Counted from the first letter of the stretch, positions 36,104 through 47,730 are shown. The stretch: DNA of 64,000 nt from Armillaria gallica (GCA_037576215.1 JBANDB010000012.1:2666001-2730000); one strand, 5' to 3'. Notes: generated by a model from the sequence alone, not told the origin. Made by a program: numbers and translations.

Positions 36104-36950
36104 AATTGCTCATGGAGCTTTGCTTACTGTAAGTGATTCTGGTAATGATTTTCCCTTTCTTTTCTCTGTACTTTGTGATATGACCTACGTGTACTATGAT
36201 GTGACTCCAATATGCTTTCGAATGTAATGATGTCAGCCATCTCATGTTGGGCTCTCGTAAGGAGCTTGGCGACCACGAGTCGTAATAAGGAAATGCGTGA
36301 CACCGTATTCTTCTCACTAAAACAGGTACATTATGTGTGTAGTGTTCATGGCGAGTGAGCAAGAGACCTATGTGATTCCGAAAGAGCAACATAGTTATTT
36401 TCGCTATGTTCGTTACGAACGAAAATGAAACCGATGAGGTTGCAGTTTAATAGCCCAACTTAGATTAACAGAGAGAATATAAGATACCATGACACGTTGT
36501 GCATTTGTACGCATCGAATATTTGAGAGCACTAATGACAAAGTCGATCCGGAACATCGGTCCGCCTCTTTCCGCAGGATCGGACTATCATACGTGGTCCG
36601 GTCTGACTCATCATTCACTCTCCGTCATTGTTCCAAGCGGGAGGCTGTCTGTTGACACGGCTCTTCTACTTCCCTTTTGAGGTGGTCAATTTCAGGGCTC
36701 GATGTAACACTCAACTGTCCTAAAGGATATCCTTATCGTCGTAGCAAAATTTGGCACATCTCGTGGTTCGTTGATGTTCTATCTTTGTCACATGCCACAT
36801 GCCATATTGGAGTTGTGCATCAGGTCTTCGAGTATGGACCTCGTGTCCAATGAAAGAGGTGAACAATGGATGCCCGTATAGGCTTAAGAAGGTTTGAAGA
36901 ATTAAGGTAAGTTATCTCATTTTCAGTCCGAGTCTTGTCACTAATACGAC
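36104..36950. other. Intergenic region
   Basis: Short frames only. A second copy of the word ACATGCCACATGCCATAT (about 36790-36807) matches the one 3' of the Helitron. The promoter of the F-box gene at 36951 should lie at the right end. Nothing else is assigned. Confidence 0.4.
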
Positions 36951-38336
36951 ATGTCTGTACCAGAAATTTCCCGCCTTTTCAAAATCCCTCTGGAGATCTT
37001 CGACAAAATAGCCCAAGAGGCCGCAAGTACAGATAGAGCCACAGCGCTATCAATGCTTCAAACACATCCTTCGTTTGTACGTTACGGGAGAGAATTCATG
37101 TGGAGTGAAGTTGATATTTCATCGGTGGTGGGGAGGAAGGCTGACGACTTTTTGAAACTTCTGTTGGTCACTGGACAAGCAAACATACCATCCTACATGA
37201 AGAAATTACAGTGCATATCATTGTTGATCAACGTGTTACTTTTTGATGACGTGTTGTTCTAGCATTAAAACAACTTCAGCTGTTAACAACGATCCCGACG
37301 AATTTCGTCGGTTCCTGGCTATGTTTGATGGTGTCATAACTCTCTACTTGGATTGTGTCCCTCTTGCATATTTGAGGGGTGCAACTGACGCAGTCGCTCG
37401 CCTTCAAACCATCGACCTTGTCCGTTGTCCATTTCGTTATCAATCACTTCATGACATGTTGGAGTCAGTGACGTCTTTGGGGCGACTCTATGTCGAGGAT
37501 TGTCGATACAATCAAAACTCCATGTGGGAGTCCCCACAACCACCGCCTGTGCATCACCTAGCTTTTAAATCCTTGATGTTCGAGTTCTACCTATCATTTG
37601 GTCAGTCCTGTTGGCCGAACAGCTTCAAGCTGAATACCAATTGGCTATTTGGCCGTCTGACGAGGGGGGCTTTTTGTTCTCTGTCCCGGCTGACACTCGA
37701 CTTGGACGGCATACATATTTCCGATACCAATGATGTTCTAAGGGTTGGCGGCAAACAGTTGGTTAGATTCAGCTGTATCATGAATGGTACGTCACTTCTT
37801 ACGTGTATGTTTAGTCAGAGTCTAAAGTGTGCGGCACCATAGAAAAACCAGTAACTTCCCCGACATTCTTGGACATGTCAACTTTGTCCAATGTTACTGA
37901 AGTCACATTTGAAGTTGCCTACATGCACATTCCATGGCTTTGCACGTCAGTGCAGACGATACCCCACACAGCGCCTTTGTGTTCTATCCACATTCCAATC
38001 CTATATGACCGGCGCTTATACATACCGCTAGCATGGCGGGATATGGACTGCTGTCTCGACAGATTTGTGATGTCGCCATCTCTTTACATCAGCTTCCTGA
38101 AGGTGAAGACCGGAGACATCTTTTCTCTCGGCGTCGTGCTTTATGTGACCAGGTTCGTATTCCAGGCACATCTCAACAGAGTGACTGTGATACCATCGAC
38201 CAGTTCGTCGATGAAGACGTGGATACAGCTACAAGTTTCTCTAGTCAATATTGGGGTAGCTGCAGGTATCCTTCAATTTCATGAATGTTCTCTTGTTGGA
38301 AATCAGGTGTCCGATGTTCCAATTGTACGCCTGTAA
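36951..38336 (+). CDS. F-box/leucine-rich-repeat-like protein
   Basis: The ATG at 36951 opens MSVPEISRLFKIPLEIFDKI, followed by ATALSMLQTHPSFVRYGREFMW: an F-box in the right order and spacing (IPxEIxDxI, a polar helix, then a Trp-ending helix). An intron lies near 37232-37280. The second exon block (to about 37790) has leucine-rich segments (VITLYLDCVPLAYL, RLQTIDLVRCPF, SLSRLTLDLDGIH). After an intron at about 37790-37840 the third block (to 38336) continues with NVTEVTFEVAYMHIPWL and further strands. Exact splice sites of the first intron could not be placed in frame, so a small lesion is possible. Probable SCF adaptor, target unknown. Confidence 0.6.
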
Positions 38337-38940
38337 GCGACCCATTCTTTCATAATACTGACACTGAAATAGTATCAGCATTCCAAGGGACGAAGCGATC
38401 ACATTGGAAGATTGAATGAGGCTACAGTGTCTGTTCCGAGTCATATGAATAATCAACATAGGACCATGTGGTGGTTCGTGATGTACAAATTTCAGTTTTC
38501 AGCACGTACTAGCCAGTTCTTAGCTTTGGTTTTTTTCTTATAGCTCAACAAATGTATATAGTTAATGCTACGGAGTAATATTGTATGTGGCCCAAGAGGA
38601 AGCCATGCGAGGCAGCGAAAACTGTCCATAATTGACCTTTGTAAGGACTGACTATGTCCGGTTCTGCATTAGTAGTGTTCGACAGCCATGGAATGACTGG
38701 GGTGAATAAGGCTCATCATAAGACTTTAAAAACAAAAAATTCGGACCCATCGTCTGAGAAATGCACAAAAAACGAGAGATACATTGATTTCAGCATTACA
38801 GAATGTGACAGTGTCAATGTCTGTTCTGCCGTCCTTTGGCAGCCATGCAACTGCATCAGCGAACTATAGCCGGCAATGTCGGACTTATAATTTGACAATG
38901 CCGGGTCGGCCTGACCAACCGAGTTTTTGACCAAAGTTAC

Positions 38941-39390
38941 CTCAAGATGAAGGGAATAATTGCCATGAGTACGATGGCATGGAAAGAATGTGGCCCAGTG
39001 ACCTTGGGATGAGCGAGCAAGTTGTGAAGGTAGCTGAGTTGCACGGTGGCAACAGAAGAGGGAAGGGGGTAGTAGACGGAAAAGTTTCGAAGATGAGGTT
39101 GGGGAGGCTTGTCATTTGGAGGAAGAGGGGAAGTTACCTCCCCCCGTCAGCACAGGTGAGAGAATGGACTCACTGATGAATCTCTTGATAGGAGGGGTGG
39201 CTGTAAAGTGGCTGTGTCATAACTATTTGTTGTTGTAAATTCAAGATGTTGTTTGCTTTGGATAATGAGTAGATGCCTTCATCTTCATCGTCTGCCTGCT
39301 TAATATACTTTTCTCTTCCTCTCGTCAAAGGTATATGGCTTACACAACATCGTATCTCAGAGGTTAACGTGTCATACACTTGTTAGATTA
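38941..39390 (-). repeat. Diverged second copy of the 51.45-51.90 kb sequence
   Basis: About 450 bp match 51448-51900 closely but with many substitutions and small indels, for example GATGAAGGGAATAATT at the left end of both, and the peptide words LTRGREKYIKQA here versus LTRGRERYIKQA there. On the minus strand it keeps a frame (39170-39379) whose product matches the middle of the 51614-51970 ORF, including SNLQQQI/LNLQQQI and QIHQ/GIHQ ends. It is a fragment of the same repeat family, inserted apart from the LTR elements. I could not see its termini. Confidence 0.75.
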
Positions 39391-41159
39391 TGGATTACTA
39401 TTTTTAGAAGTTCAAGCTTGGATGAATATTCTGGCTTGTTCTCCCCATATTCCCTGGGACGCTTACTCATTTCTTAGTGATACATTACTCATTTATTCTA
39501 GTACATTCTTTGTAGTATAGTAGTATAAAAGCCATGTAAGTAGTAGGGCATCGCTAGCACGATTGCCATGAACATTAGTTCTTATTCCGCTCACCTGTGA
39601 ACCGCAGAGTTCTAACAACATTGTCATGCGAATTTACGAGTCCGAGTAAAATGAGGATTCGTTCTTATGCGTGACATTTCAATCCAGGACCCTTAGTTTT
39701 ATAAGTTTTACCTTAGAATTCAATACAACCAAACAAATGCCCTTTTATAGACAATTTTTCATAATATTCATAGTGCTAGATAGGCTAGCATACAGCTGTT
39801 TCATTCATACCTATTGCATAAAACCTGTACCAAAGAGCATACACCACTAAAATTTGGGGCTTTAGAGTGAGGAAATAGAGTAGAGTATGCGTGTTGCTCA
39901 ACACGCATCCGTTCCGCTTGCCATGGTCCGATCAACCGAGCAGTGATTTAGTGGCTGTGCTGATATTTTTCTTGCCTTTTCACCACTTCAATGACAACCC
40001 ATCTACGCCCAATCACTGTTCCGTGGGCATGAAAAGACGTGTATCTGAACATTCTGTTACTTAATCTTCTCTTGAGGTTCATTTTACGCATCCGGTGGCC
40101 GCCAGAGTCCCGGATATCCTGCATTTCACTCTGCTCACCCCCCACTCATAGACGTCAGACCTTCGTACGAGGCAATGCCGTGTACACCCCTAATCAACTG
40201 ACAGAATCATCCACCTTTGATGATGACGGCGCTGACGCCCAACAGCACTCTCCAATGTCACAAATACGCCCCCATACCCGTCCCTAGCCAGACAGCAGCC
40301 CCGCATCAACATCGTGGGCAATCACCATCCAGTGCGATATTCGTCACTCACTGAGACAGCAAATCAGCCTGGAGAATCTGTTATCAATTTCCATCTACCA
40401 GCGGAGGATGTCTATTGATGGCAACGACCTGCTGGACGACAACGACAACAACAGCGGGGGAGAATGCGAAGGCCGCAAACATAACTTAGGGCCATGGTAG
40501 GATCTGTGCCAAGGCTGTAAGAGGGACAAGGCAAGCAGGGACAATGCAGGATGGTGGGAGGGTACAGGCGGCAGGATGTGACCAACATCGAGACCCCGAC
40601 TACGGACGGCTACGACAACGACTCCGTATCTTTGGGTATCAATGCACAAACGTGGGGGCGCACCCAACGCACCAATTATTACGAATTTTCGACCACCACC
40701 GCTGCCCACCCCATCTGCATCCAACATCGGGATGCCCTGCATGATCCAGCTCGCCCGCGGACCCCAAACTTGTGCATCTCCCATTCTTTGAGTGGGGATT
40801 ATGAATCTGTGTTTACTTTCATTGCTCGATGGTGTGGTTGTTGTACGCCTGCTCACCAATGTTGATGCCCACCCTGTTTGACCCGTATCGCTCGCGGCAG
40901 TGTTGCCACGTTCGCCACCACTCCCCCCGTTATCGACCACAATCGAGTGGTGAGCGTCGTTTTCCTCTCCGACCCCAAAATCACTGTCGAACTGTCGGCG
41001 ACACCGACCTACCGCCTTTTTTGCATCCCACCAGACCAATCCCGCCTCTCATTCAGTTGAATACAGTCCTTACGTCACCGATGACACCATGCCCATTGGC
41101 GCCTACAGCATCAGCGGCCCGCCATACCCCATAAAAAGGCAGGCCTTCTTTTGTGTTTG
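39391..41159. other. Region without assigned genes, GC-richer right part
   Basis: From about 40030 to 41130 long overlapping frames occur on both strands (40395-41039 minus, 214 codons; 40039-40287, 40551-40865 and 40829-41134 plus). The products are Pro/Arg/Gly-rich with no recognised motif, as expected for chance frames in GC-rich DNA with few stop codons. The left part is AT-rich and without frames. No termini or repeats were identified. Confidence 0.35.
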
Positions 41160-41910
41160 GACCCTGGAGGTCCCGCATGGCTTCGAGTATACGGACTGCC
41201 GTCCGGCGAGCAACGTCAGTCTCTGTTAGGGCTTCTAACTGTTCATTCTGACTAGGTTTCTGCAGATTTTGGATGTCCTTTTAGGCCCAAGATTCAGAGG
41301 TCGACGCCTTGCAGCGAGCAATACCTCATAGATGTTACATCTAGCCTCCTGGCACTCTTGTCGGCGCCCTTACTGGTGTTTTTTGAGGTCCTGATGGCTT
41401 TGTATATCCAGATCGGCGTCCAGTGAGCGGGATAATTCCATGTTGGTGTTTTATGACTGTTCATTCTGACTAGGTTTTTACAGACACAGAGTGACTTTTT
41501 GCACCAAAATTTCCAAGGTCGATGCCTTGTGGTGCACAATACCTCATGGTGGTAAGTTTTGTTCCATCATATCCTTTCCGGTTTACTTACAGCTTCTCTG
41601 TTAGGAAACTGTAATGTTCAAAATACGGTGGTGGCAGCTTTCGGAACTCGGTAGAGGGCGAAATGGGCAGAAGTGAGTTTCCTGTCACTTTATCTTGATG
41701 GAAAACTTACCGATTTCGTGCCCATTCAGGGGCATATTTCTAGAGCAAAAGACTTGCGTAATTTCCGAGGTCAGCACCTTACGGCAAGCAGTACCTGAGG
41801 TTCAAAATACCGCAGTGTCAACTTGGAAGTGAAGGACAGTCTAGCCCAAGTTAAGTTTCCTGTAACTTAATCACGGCTAAAAGTCTTGAGGTCAGCACCG
41901 TGTAGCGTGT
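41160..41910. repeat. Degenerate tandem repeat, about 180-220 bp period
   Basis: The word AACTGTTCATTCTGACTAGG (about 41237) recurs about 220 bp later (ACTGTTCATTCTGACTAGG, about 41456). A second word, GAGGTCGACGCCTTGCAGCG (about 41298), recurs as AAGGTCGATGCCTTGTGG (about 41518), GAGGTCAGCACCTTACGG (about 41769) and GAGGTCAGCACCGTGTAG (about 41890). GTTTCCTGTCACTTTATC near 41678 recurs as GTTTCCTGTAACTTAATC near 41851. The array sits just left of the element A LTR. No ORF spans it. Confidence 0.7.
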
Positions 41911-42425
41911 CCACACTTCGCAGAGAGAACTTTGTCGTGAGTTAGTTTTTGTGCTTGACTAGACTCTCCAGGCTATTGACAACACGTAGAATTGAATCTG
42001 GTGAAACGACGGGGACACAGATCCGGAGCCTCCAGCAAAATTTTACCACAAATAAGCGGATTCTGGCAATTGGAGGGTGCGAAGGCGAAACCGGTTTTCA
42101 GCAGAAAACCCAGGGACAGTGAGACTTGGACGTAGGAATACAGTCAGTGCTTGTTCATAGATAGCTGAATTTGACTTTTTTGTAGTCTTAATGCGTGAGG
42201 AACGGATCACGGATTGGAGGTGAAATTTCCAAAAGGAGGAAGAGAAAGGCAGGATACAATACGGTGAGAGACGGGGTCCTGGTATTGAAAGAATTACCAC
42301 CTTAGCCACGTCCCAGGGTAGTAATATTTTTGCTGCATGAAGAGCGTGGCTAAGAGGGATTGGACTTCAAAGGTCGGACTTGTACCTGCCATGGTCTCAA
42401 CAGCCCACTTTGGCTAAGTTACGTA

Positions 42426-43025
42426 TGACAAGAATTACCGTGCAACATTTAGTCATACGATAAATTTAGCTCGGGGAGGTCAGCACGTATGCTATGGTGT
42501 AGGTTGACTTCAAGTCGGGGTTTCGTGAGGGAATCTGCTGTCGTGATTTCAGAGAACTCGGTCTCTGCGTGCATGCGTTAGGTAACTTGTTTCGTGGTGC
42601 TGACTGTACGGTCGTCGGTGGCTGCTCCTGGTAACTGTTGTGGTTTGTTGCTGTAATAACTGTTTATCACAATATCCTGAAGATCGTGTGATGCTGGGAA
42701 CACTTGCGGGTACGGTCACACATATGTTCAAAACTGCTTGGGGTCAGGAAGGTTCTTTTTCATTCATATTGTCGGTCTTTTATACCTACTGACTAGTCTA
42801 TAAATAGGTTCATTTGGGCATATGCGTCGCCGGCATCTTGGTATACGCGTCCCATTTGCCAGGACACGCATCGTGATCCGGGCTTACACGTCGCGTGCCA
42901 TGCATGATGCGTCACCTGCTGTGGCTTGGCAATGTTCCTGTCACGTGTCCCTGCCGATTATCCAAATACTCTCTTTATCGCTCCTTTTTCCATGTTTTCC
43001 TCTCGGTCCGGGAACCGGCCTGACA
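42426..43025 (-). repeat. LTR of Ty3/gypsy element A (3' LTR in its orientation)
   Basis: This 600-bp sequence is about 93% identical by eye to 63266-63865. In the element's own direction (minus) it begins TGTCAGGCCGG and holds a TATA box, GGTATAAAAGACC (about 42775-42787). The other copy continues 19 bp further to a TGACA terminus and a primer-binding site. Here that last part is replaced by unrelated sequence, so this copy is truncated or recombined at its end. No matching target-site duplication was found beside the two copies. Confidence 0.85.
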
Positions 43026-43250
43026 TCTGCGGGGAACGAAGAAATGTAACCACCCTCGGTTACTCACCATACCTTTCTCAGCTCATGAAAGGAGAATTCG
43101 TATGTATAGAGAATAGATTAGAGCACCATCATACACAGGCCCCTATTTCAACCAAAAACATTGTGACACATACAAGGAAAAGATATATAAAAGAAGGGAG
43201 TCGACGCAGGCAGTAATGGTAGTGATGGATATGGAATACAGGATAGGTAC

Positions 43251-43877
43251 CTAAAGAGAGTCTGTGAGTAAGCCATAAAATAGTCCGCTCATGAAGGGCA
43301 GATTGCGATGGAACTCTTGCTGCATGGCCTCCTCGACATCAGCCCGTACCAAGGTCAACTTTGGCTGTCCCAGATGTTTGGGAAGGATGTGATGAACTCG
43401 GTCAATCCAGTATAGCCATCGCTTCATCACCGGCAACCGGAAGAGGTGGGTATAGGTGATGAAGGTGATACTGAACGGACCATGGGCATATCTGGGGTTG
43501 GAGAATTCAGCGGTAAAAATAGTAAATTCGGACGTAACAAGGAGTATGGTGACAATCTGCCCATTTCCGTACCACTGGGAACAATAAACATGACCACCTA
43601 AGGTCATCTGTTGTTGTTCGGTGACAGCATAGATAAATGGGAGCTTTATTTTGCCAAACGGCTCGCGTACTGGTACCACCTGAATGTCGCTGGCCGACAT
43701 GTATTGGGGCAAAGGGAGAGGACCTTTGGGATTCATGTGGGCAAGAGCGGGCGCAGTAGATCCAGGATCTCCTTGCAAGGAATGAATCCAAATGGGACCC
43801 TTGAGTTGGGGCAGATATGATCGTTCAAACGAGTACGATGCAGTAAGGTAATCCTGAGGATCATGGTTACTATTCAA
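43251..43877 (-). CDS. Element A 3'-terminal ORF of unknown function
   Basis: This 208-codon ATG-started frame lies between integrase and the 3' LTR, on the element's coding strand. The product has aromatic strand-rich segments (ITFITYTHLFRLPVMKRWLYW, reported here only as its start ITFITYTHLF) and ends in FMSGLFYGLLTDSL. I see no clear signal peptide, and hydrophobic stretches are too short for confident membrane spans. It is not a known RT, integrase or chromodomain. Its position is that of the env-like or extra third ORF of some LTR elements, but no envelope features are visible. The frame is intact, unlike the pol region beside it. Confidence 0.5.
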   Translation of the reverse strand: MNSNHDPQDYLTASYSFERSYLPQLKGPIWIHSLQGDPGSTAPALAHMNPKGPLPLPQYMSASDIQVVPVREPFGKIKLPFIYAVTEQQQMTLGGHVYCSQWYGNGQIVTILLVTSEFTIFTAEFSNPRYAHGPFSITFITYTHLFRLPVMKRWLYWIDRVHHILPKHLGQPKLTLVRADVEEAMQQEFHRNLPFMSGLFYGLLTDSL

Positions 43878-43890
43878 TGCTGATCAGATT

Positions 43891-44437
43891 CTAGGATTGG
43901 CACACCTGCATCCGGGACTTTGTGTTGTTAACAATGAGCTCCCCACCCGCTTTTAACTTCGAGTAACTCTCTGATTCATTGGCTATTCCTCCGGGATCAC
44001 CTAAGATACTGTTCTCGACTGACATTGAGGACATGGAGGATGGTTTTCGCAATCCTACTGCGCCGGGCAGTGGAAAAACGAGTGGAATTTGGTGGATGGT
44101 GTTCTGATACATGTGAGTTGGTAGAAAGGAGGGAAAGATCGAACCGAAGACCTCATTCATTTATACTTCAAGACAGACGAGGGAAGTCGGCAGCTTCCAA
44201 CTCGCCGTGTAGCATAATGATTAGCGTGAAAGGACAATTGAATGCTTTTACGTTACTCAGGGCAGGTTTCTTTCATGCTTGTGAATCTCCTATTTGTGGT
44301 TGATTGGTTATCTCATGATCCAGGTCTTCTTCATCTGATGTATCCAATTCCTCATTGCTGGGTGCAACCAGTTCTGTCTCATTTGGGTCCTCCAGTTCCT
44401 GTCTTGTTCTGAACAGCTTATAGAAATCAGGTGATCC
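43891..44437 (-). pseudogene. Element A segment between integrase and the 3' ORF
   Basis: Downstream of the integrase TGA at 44438-44440 the frame continues with an acidic stretch (LDTSDEEDLDHEI), a further TGA, then FNCPFTLIMLHGELEAADFP. A separate frame at 43891-44160 reads MNEVFGSIFPSFLPTH. These look like pieces of the C-terminal tail of the polyprotein and the start of the terminal ORF. No catalytic motif is present. Confidence 0.45.
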
Positions 44438-45697
44438 TCAGGTGACATAGGGTAACAACCAGAATGCAGCAATGCTTTTGTCGAATATAGCTCCATCCAG
44501 TTCTTGGAGTTTGTACGCTCCTCCTGCTGTTTTCCATACCACTTCGTATGGGCCTAGATATCGGGGATCGGTCTTAAAGCGGTTCACTGTCATTTCTAGC
44601 TGGCTGTTCTGAACCAATACCAGTTCTCCTGGTTTATATTCATCTTTCTGTAGTCTTTGTTTATATCTCTGCAGATACTGATTTCGTGATTGAATTCTAG
44701 CAGCTTTAAGCATGTTGGCTGCTCATTCAAGATCAGCAGGGTGTCGAGCAAGTTGGCAAATTCTAAGACCTAATAATTCAGAAGTGGTCATGCCTGATCG
44801 GAATCCTTCTACCATGAACGTGGCCTTGGCCAGGTCTAGAGGAAGTAAGGGTTCAACTCCATATAGTAGAAAATATGGGGTGAATCCTGTTACCCGGCTA
44901 GTGGTTACCCGATCAGCAAACATGGCGATGTCGATGTATTCATGCCAATTCTTGATCCGTCCCTTTCTTGTTTTAGGACAGGCCTTGACAATGGCCTCCC
45001 TGAGTACAAGATGTCCATGCTTGACAGCTCCTGTTCCATGCTTGTTATAAGGCGATATTTGTACTTGAGGAATGTTTGTCCTCTTCATCAGTCTCTCAAA
45101 TGCTCCTTTCACTTCTGATCCATTATTGGTCACCACGTGTCCTATGGCTCCATATCGGCAGTATATCTTTGTCCAGAAGAAGTGCGCCAACTGGTTGGAA
45201 TTGTTTTGACTTAATGGACTTGCTTCCATGACTCCAGTTAGATTGTCCCATGCACAGACTATGAAACTATACCCTCCAGCCGGAGGTTGCATGTATATAA
45301 CATCCACATAAACCTTTTCAAATATGGTGGCAGGCGTGGATCTGGTGGGTGGCACCATCATGCAGATTAACCTTCTTCATTGACACTCATGACAGGATGT
45401 GACATGCTGATATACATGTGTCCTCAGATAGGGCCAGAAGACCCTTAGCCACAGTAACTCATACATGGACTGCTCTCCCTTGTGTCCTAGATTCTCATGG
45501 GCTTCTTCCAGAATCCTCTCCCTGGCTTCAGAATCCAATATCACCAAACTTGGGGCCTTAGTACCATTATGGTGGAACATTCTCTGATCAGAGGTCAGAT
45601 AATATTGACTGGCCTTCTTTAAGAACCTTCTTTCAGCATTTTTGGAGTCAAAATTAGGCATCCGATGGGTCTCATGGAAGCTCTTTATCTTAATCAA
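44438..45697 (-). pseudogene. Ty3/gypsy integrase with substituted catalytic Asp
   Basis: Integrase inserts the cDNA. The N-terminal HHCC zinc motif is visible as EEAHENLGHKG and later VTSCHECQ (45377-45697). A TGA at 45377-45379 follows. The catalytic core (44723-45361) starts with the first Asp in KVYVDVIYM. The second Asp, normally in a TDNGSE motif, is Asn here (VVTNNGSE). The Glu survives in LREAIVK. The C-terminal GPY/F-type module is at 44438-44713 (YKPGELVLVQ, PRYLGPYEV). The core is in a different frame from the GPY module. Loss of the second Asp should abolish strand transfer. Confidence 0.85.
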
Positions 45698-45886
45698 GAT
45701 TTAATCTTGAGAAGATAGTCAATCCATGTGGGTGGCTAGAACTTGCACTACTGGTTGCTAGTACACATATGAATTGAATTGCTTTAGTGGCTCTTTGTCT
45801 GGGAATTGTGCAAGCAATACCATATCATCCAACCAGGAATCATCATATTTCTCAGGAGGTTCTTCTTCATCTTTGGCTAGGTCTCT

Positions 45887-46386
45887 TCAGGATAAGGCAT
45901 TGGGTCCTTTAAACCTGACCCCAGGGACATGGATTAAAGTGAAATCGAACAACAGAATGCCTTGAATCCACCAATTCATGGCAGCATTTGGCTGTAAATC
46001 TGGGGACTCTAGCATTCCTTTGATATATTTGGCATCCACTTCCACCTTGAAATTGTCCAGGCCAATGATAAATCTTCTCCAAGATCGTAGGGCTTGGAAT
46101 AGTCCATACAGTTCCAGTTTCAGCTGTGAATATCTAGATTCTTGATCATTCAAGGGATTGAACCATATCGAGCTAGTTGCCTTTTCCCATTCTCATCAAG
46201 TTGTGACAGTATAAAGCCTATGGCCTTCAGACTGGTGTCTACTGATAAGAATGTTGGTAGCCTGGATTTGTAGTCAATTGATCGTAGGGTGGGAGCTGTG
46301 GTTATCTTGTTCTTTAAGGTTTCAAATGCCTGGCATTGCCTGTCTCCCCAGTCAAATTCGAAAGCCTTTCTTGTCAGGTCAACCAA
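45887..46386 (-). pseudogene. Ty3/gypsy RNase H region
   Basis: The segment begins after the RT thumb (LVDLTRKAFEFDWG, QAFETLKNKIT) and shows the first RNase H Asp in FLSVDTSLKAIGFIL, the Glu-bearing helix ESRYSQLKLELYGLFQAL and a second Asp in VEVDAKYIKGML. It ends GPNALS, where related elements read GPDALSRR and here a TGA (45887-45889) follows. Two further TGA codons lie at 46150-46152 and 46390-46392. The latter falls where the family reads ARPL. RNase H removes the RNA template during cDNA synthesis; the catalytic residues look present but the frame is broken. Confidence 0.82.
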
Positions 46387-46617
46387 GGGTCAGGCAATCT
46401 TGGAATAATCCTTTATCCAAATTCGTACAGTTCCACACAGTCCCAGGAATCCTCGAACCTGAGTTACAGATTTTAGAGGGGGCCATTTCAATATTTTGGT
46501 TACCCTGCCATCTTCTGGGTGTCTGCCTTCAGCCGAACATTGTTGTCCTAGAATGGTCACTTTTGGCCGACATATCTGAGTTTTCTTGGGTGAGAATGTA
46601 CCTCCAGCACACTTGAT

Positions 46618-47730
46618 TTAATGCATGACACAATGTACATCATTGGCATGTTCCCAGATAAATTTACGAATTCCAGGATTCCCTTCCATGGCAGCAGGGT
46701 TGCCATTCTTATCTAGATAGCGGGTCTGAGGGCCTTTAATAGGTAGGTCATCAATGAAAATATTGGCCACATGAGGGATTTCTTCTTGTAATATGAAAGT
46801 CATGCAATTCTGAAACTCAGATGGGGAATTAGTGTACCCATTGGCAACACCGTGATTTGCATCAGTCCCAAGGGTGTGTAGAATGCAGTCAGGTCTTGCG
46901 ATTTTGGGTCCACTCTTTGTGCGTCAAATCCCCAGAACATGTCAAACATAGTGTAACATTGACAGCCTCCATAGGGTTCAATAAATTCATCTGGTTCAGG
47001 TATCAGGCCTGCATCACGAATTGAGATCCTATTCAGGGGTTGAAGATCATGAATCAAACGTAAGGCTCCACTTTTCTTCAAAATGCAAAACCACCGACTT
47101 CAATATGATGATTGGCTGGCTTCATATACTCCAGCCTCGATTTTGCTTTTCAGCAATTGTATAACCTTTTCACGTATTCCTGGGGGTATGGGTATGTTCT
47201 TGAATTCCCAAGGAGTATGCTCAATGACTGGCATGATATAATCTGAAAAGTATTCCTGGCTAAAGGTTCCGTGATCCTTTTCTTCATACAGTAAGGTTTG
47301 CTCATTCAATTTAAGCACATGCTTGAATAGCTTCTCTTCTTCCGGCCACAGGAATTCATTCTGATTCACATCTAGTTCACTCATTCTTTCCTCAGTTAAT
47401 TGTGTAGTCGGTACAAAGTCAGGTGGTCAAATTGGCAATGGAATGAGGGATAACAATGGATCCCTAGGTATTGTTCTCCTTATGTGAGCTTCCTCAGGAA
47501 AGGTTGTGGACACTGGCTTGACTTTCTGGTCCACCTTTTTATACATGGTGAAGACGTGTACATGAGCCTGCGCAATATCCGATTGTATCTGTTCAATATC
47601 CTCTCCTGGTACGATAATTATGTCGTCCTCCTCAAAGGGGTAATCGGCCAGGGTATATATCTGGTTCTCATCATCATCTGACAGTTTCTGACTTTCTCAT
47701 TGCCAGGGACTTCTTCCTTTTCATTATCTA
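46618..47730 (-). pseudogene. Ty3/gypsy reverse transcriptase
   Basis: Starting near 47730 the frame reads KKVDQKVKPV, then FPEEAHIRRTIPRDPL, FLWPEEEKLF and NIPIPPGIREKV, the standard lead-in to agaricomycete Ty3 RT. A TGA at 47427-47429 and one at 47100-47102 interrupt it; the second falls in SSY-R-SRWF, where Arg is expected. RT motifs follow: SRWFCILKK, HDLQPLNRISIRD, MFDMFWGFDA, FYTPLG, and the catalytic box read as FIDDLP instead of the usual YIDD. A frame change near 46850 (the LPMGWTNSP motif is split) and a TAA at 46618-46620 complete the damage. No function can remain. Confidence 0.85.

Noticed and set aside
40395..41134. Long overlapping ORFs on both strands
   Set aside because: Both strands are open over the same GC-richer stretch, the products are Pro/Arg/Gly-rich, and no motif or splice chain supports either.
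44195..44260. tRNA-like stretch (GTAGCATAATGATTAGCG)
   Set aside because: It resembles a tRNA D-arm, but no matching acceptor stem, anticodon loop or T-arm could be paired around it, and it lies inside the element A tail.
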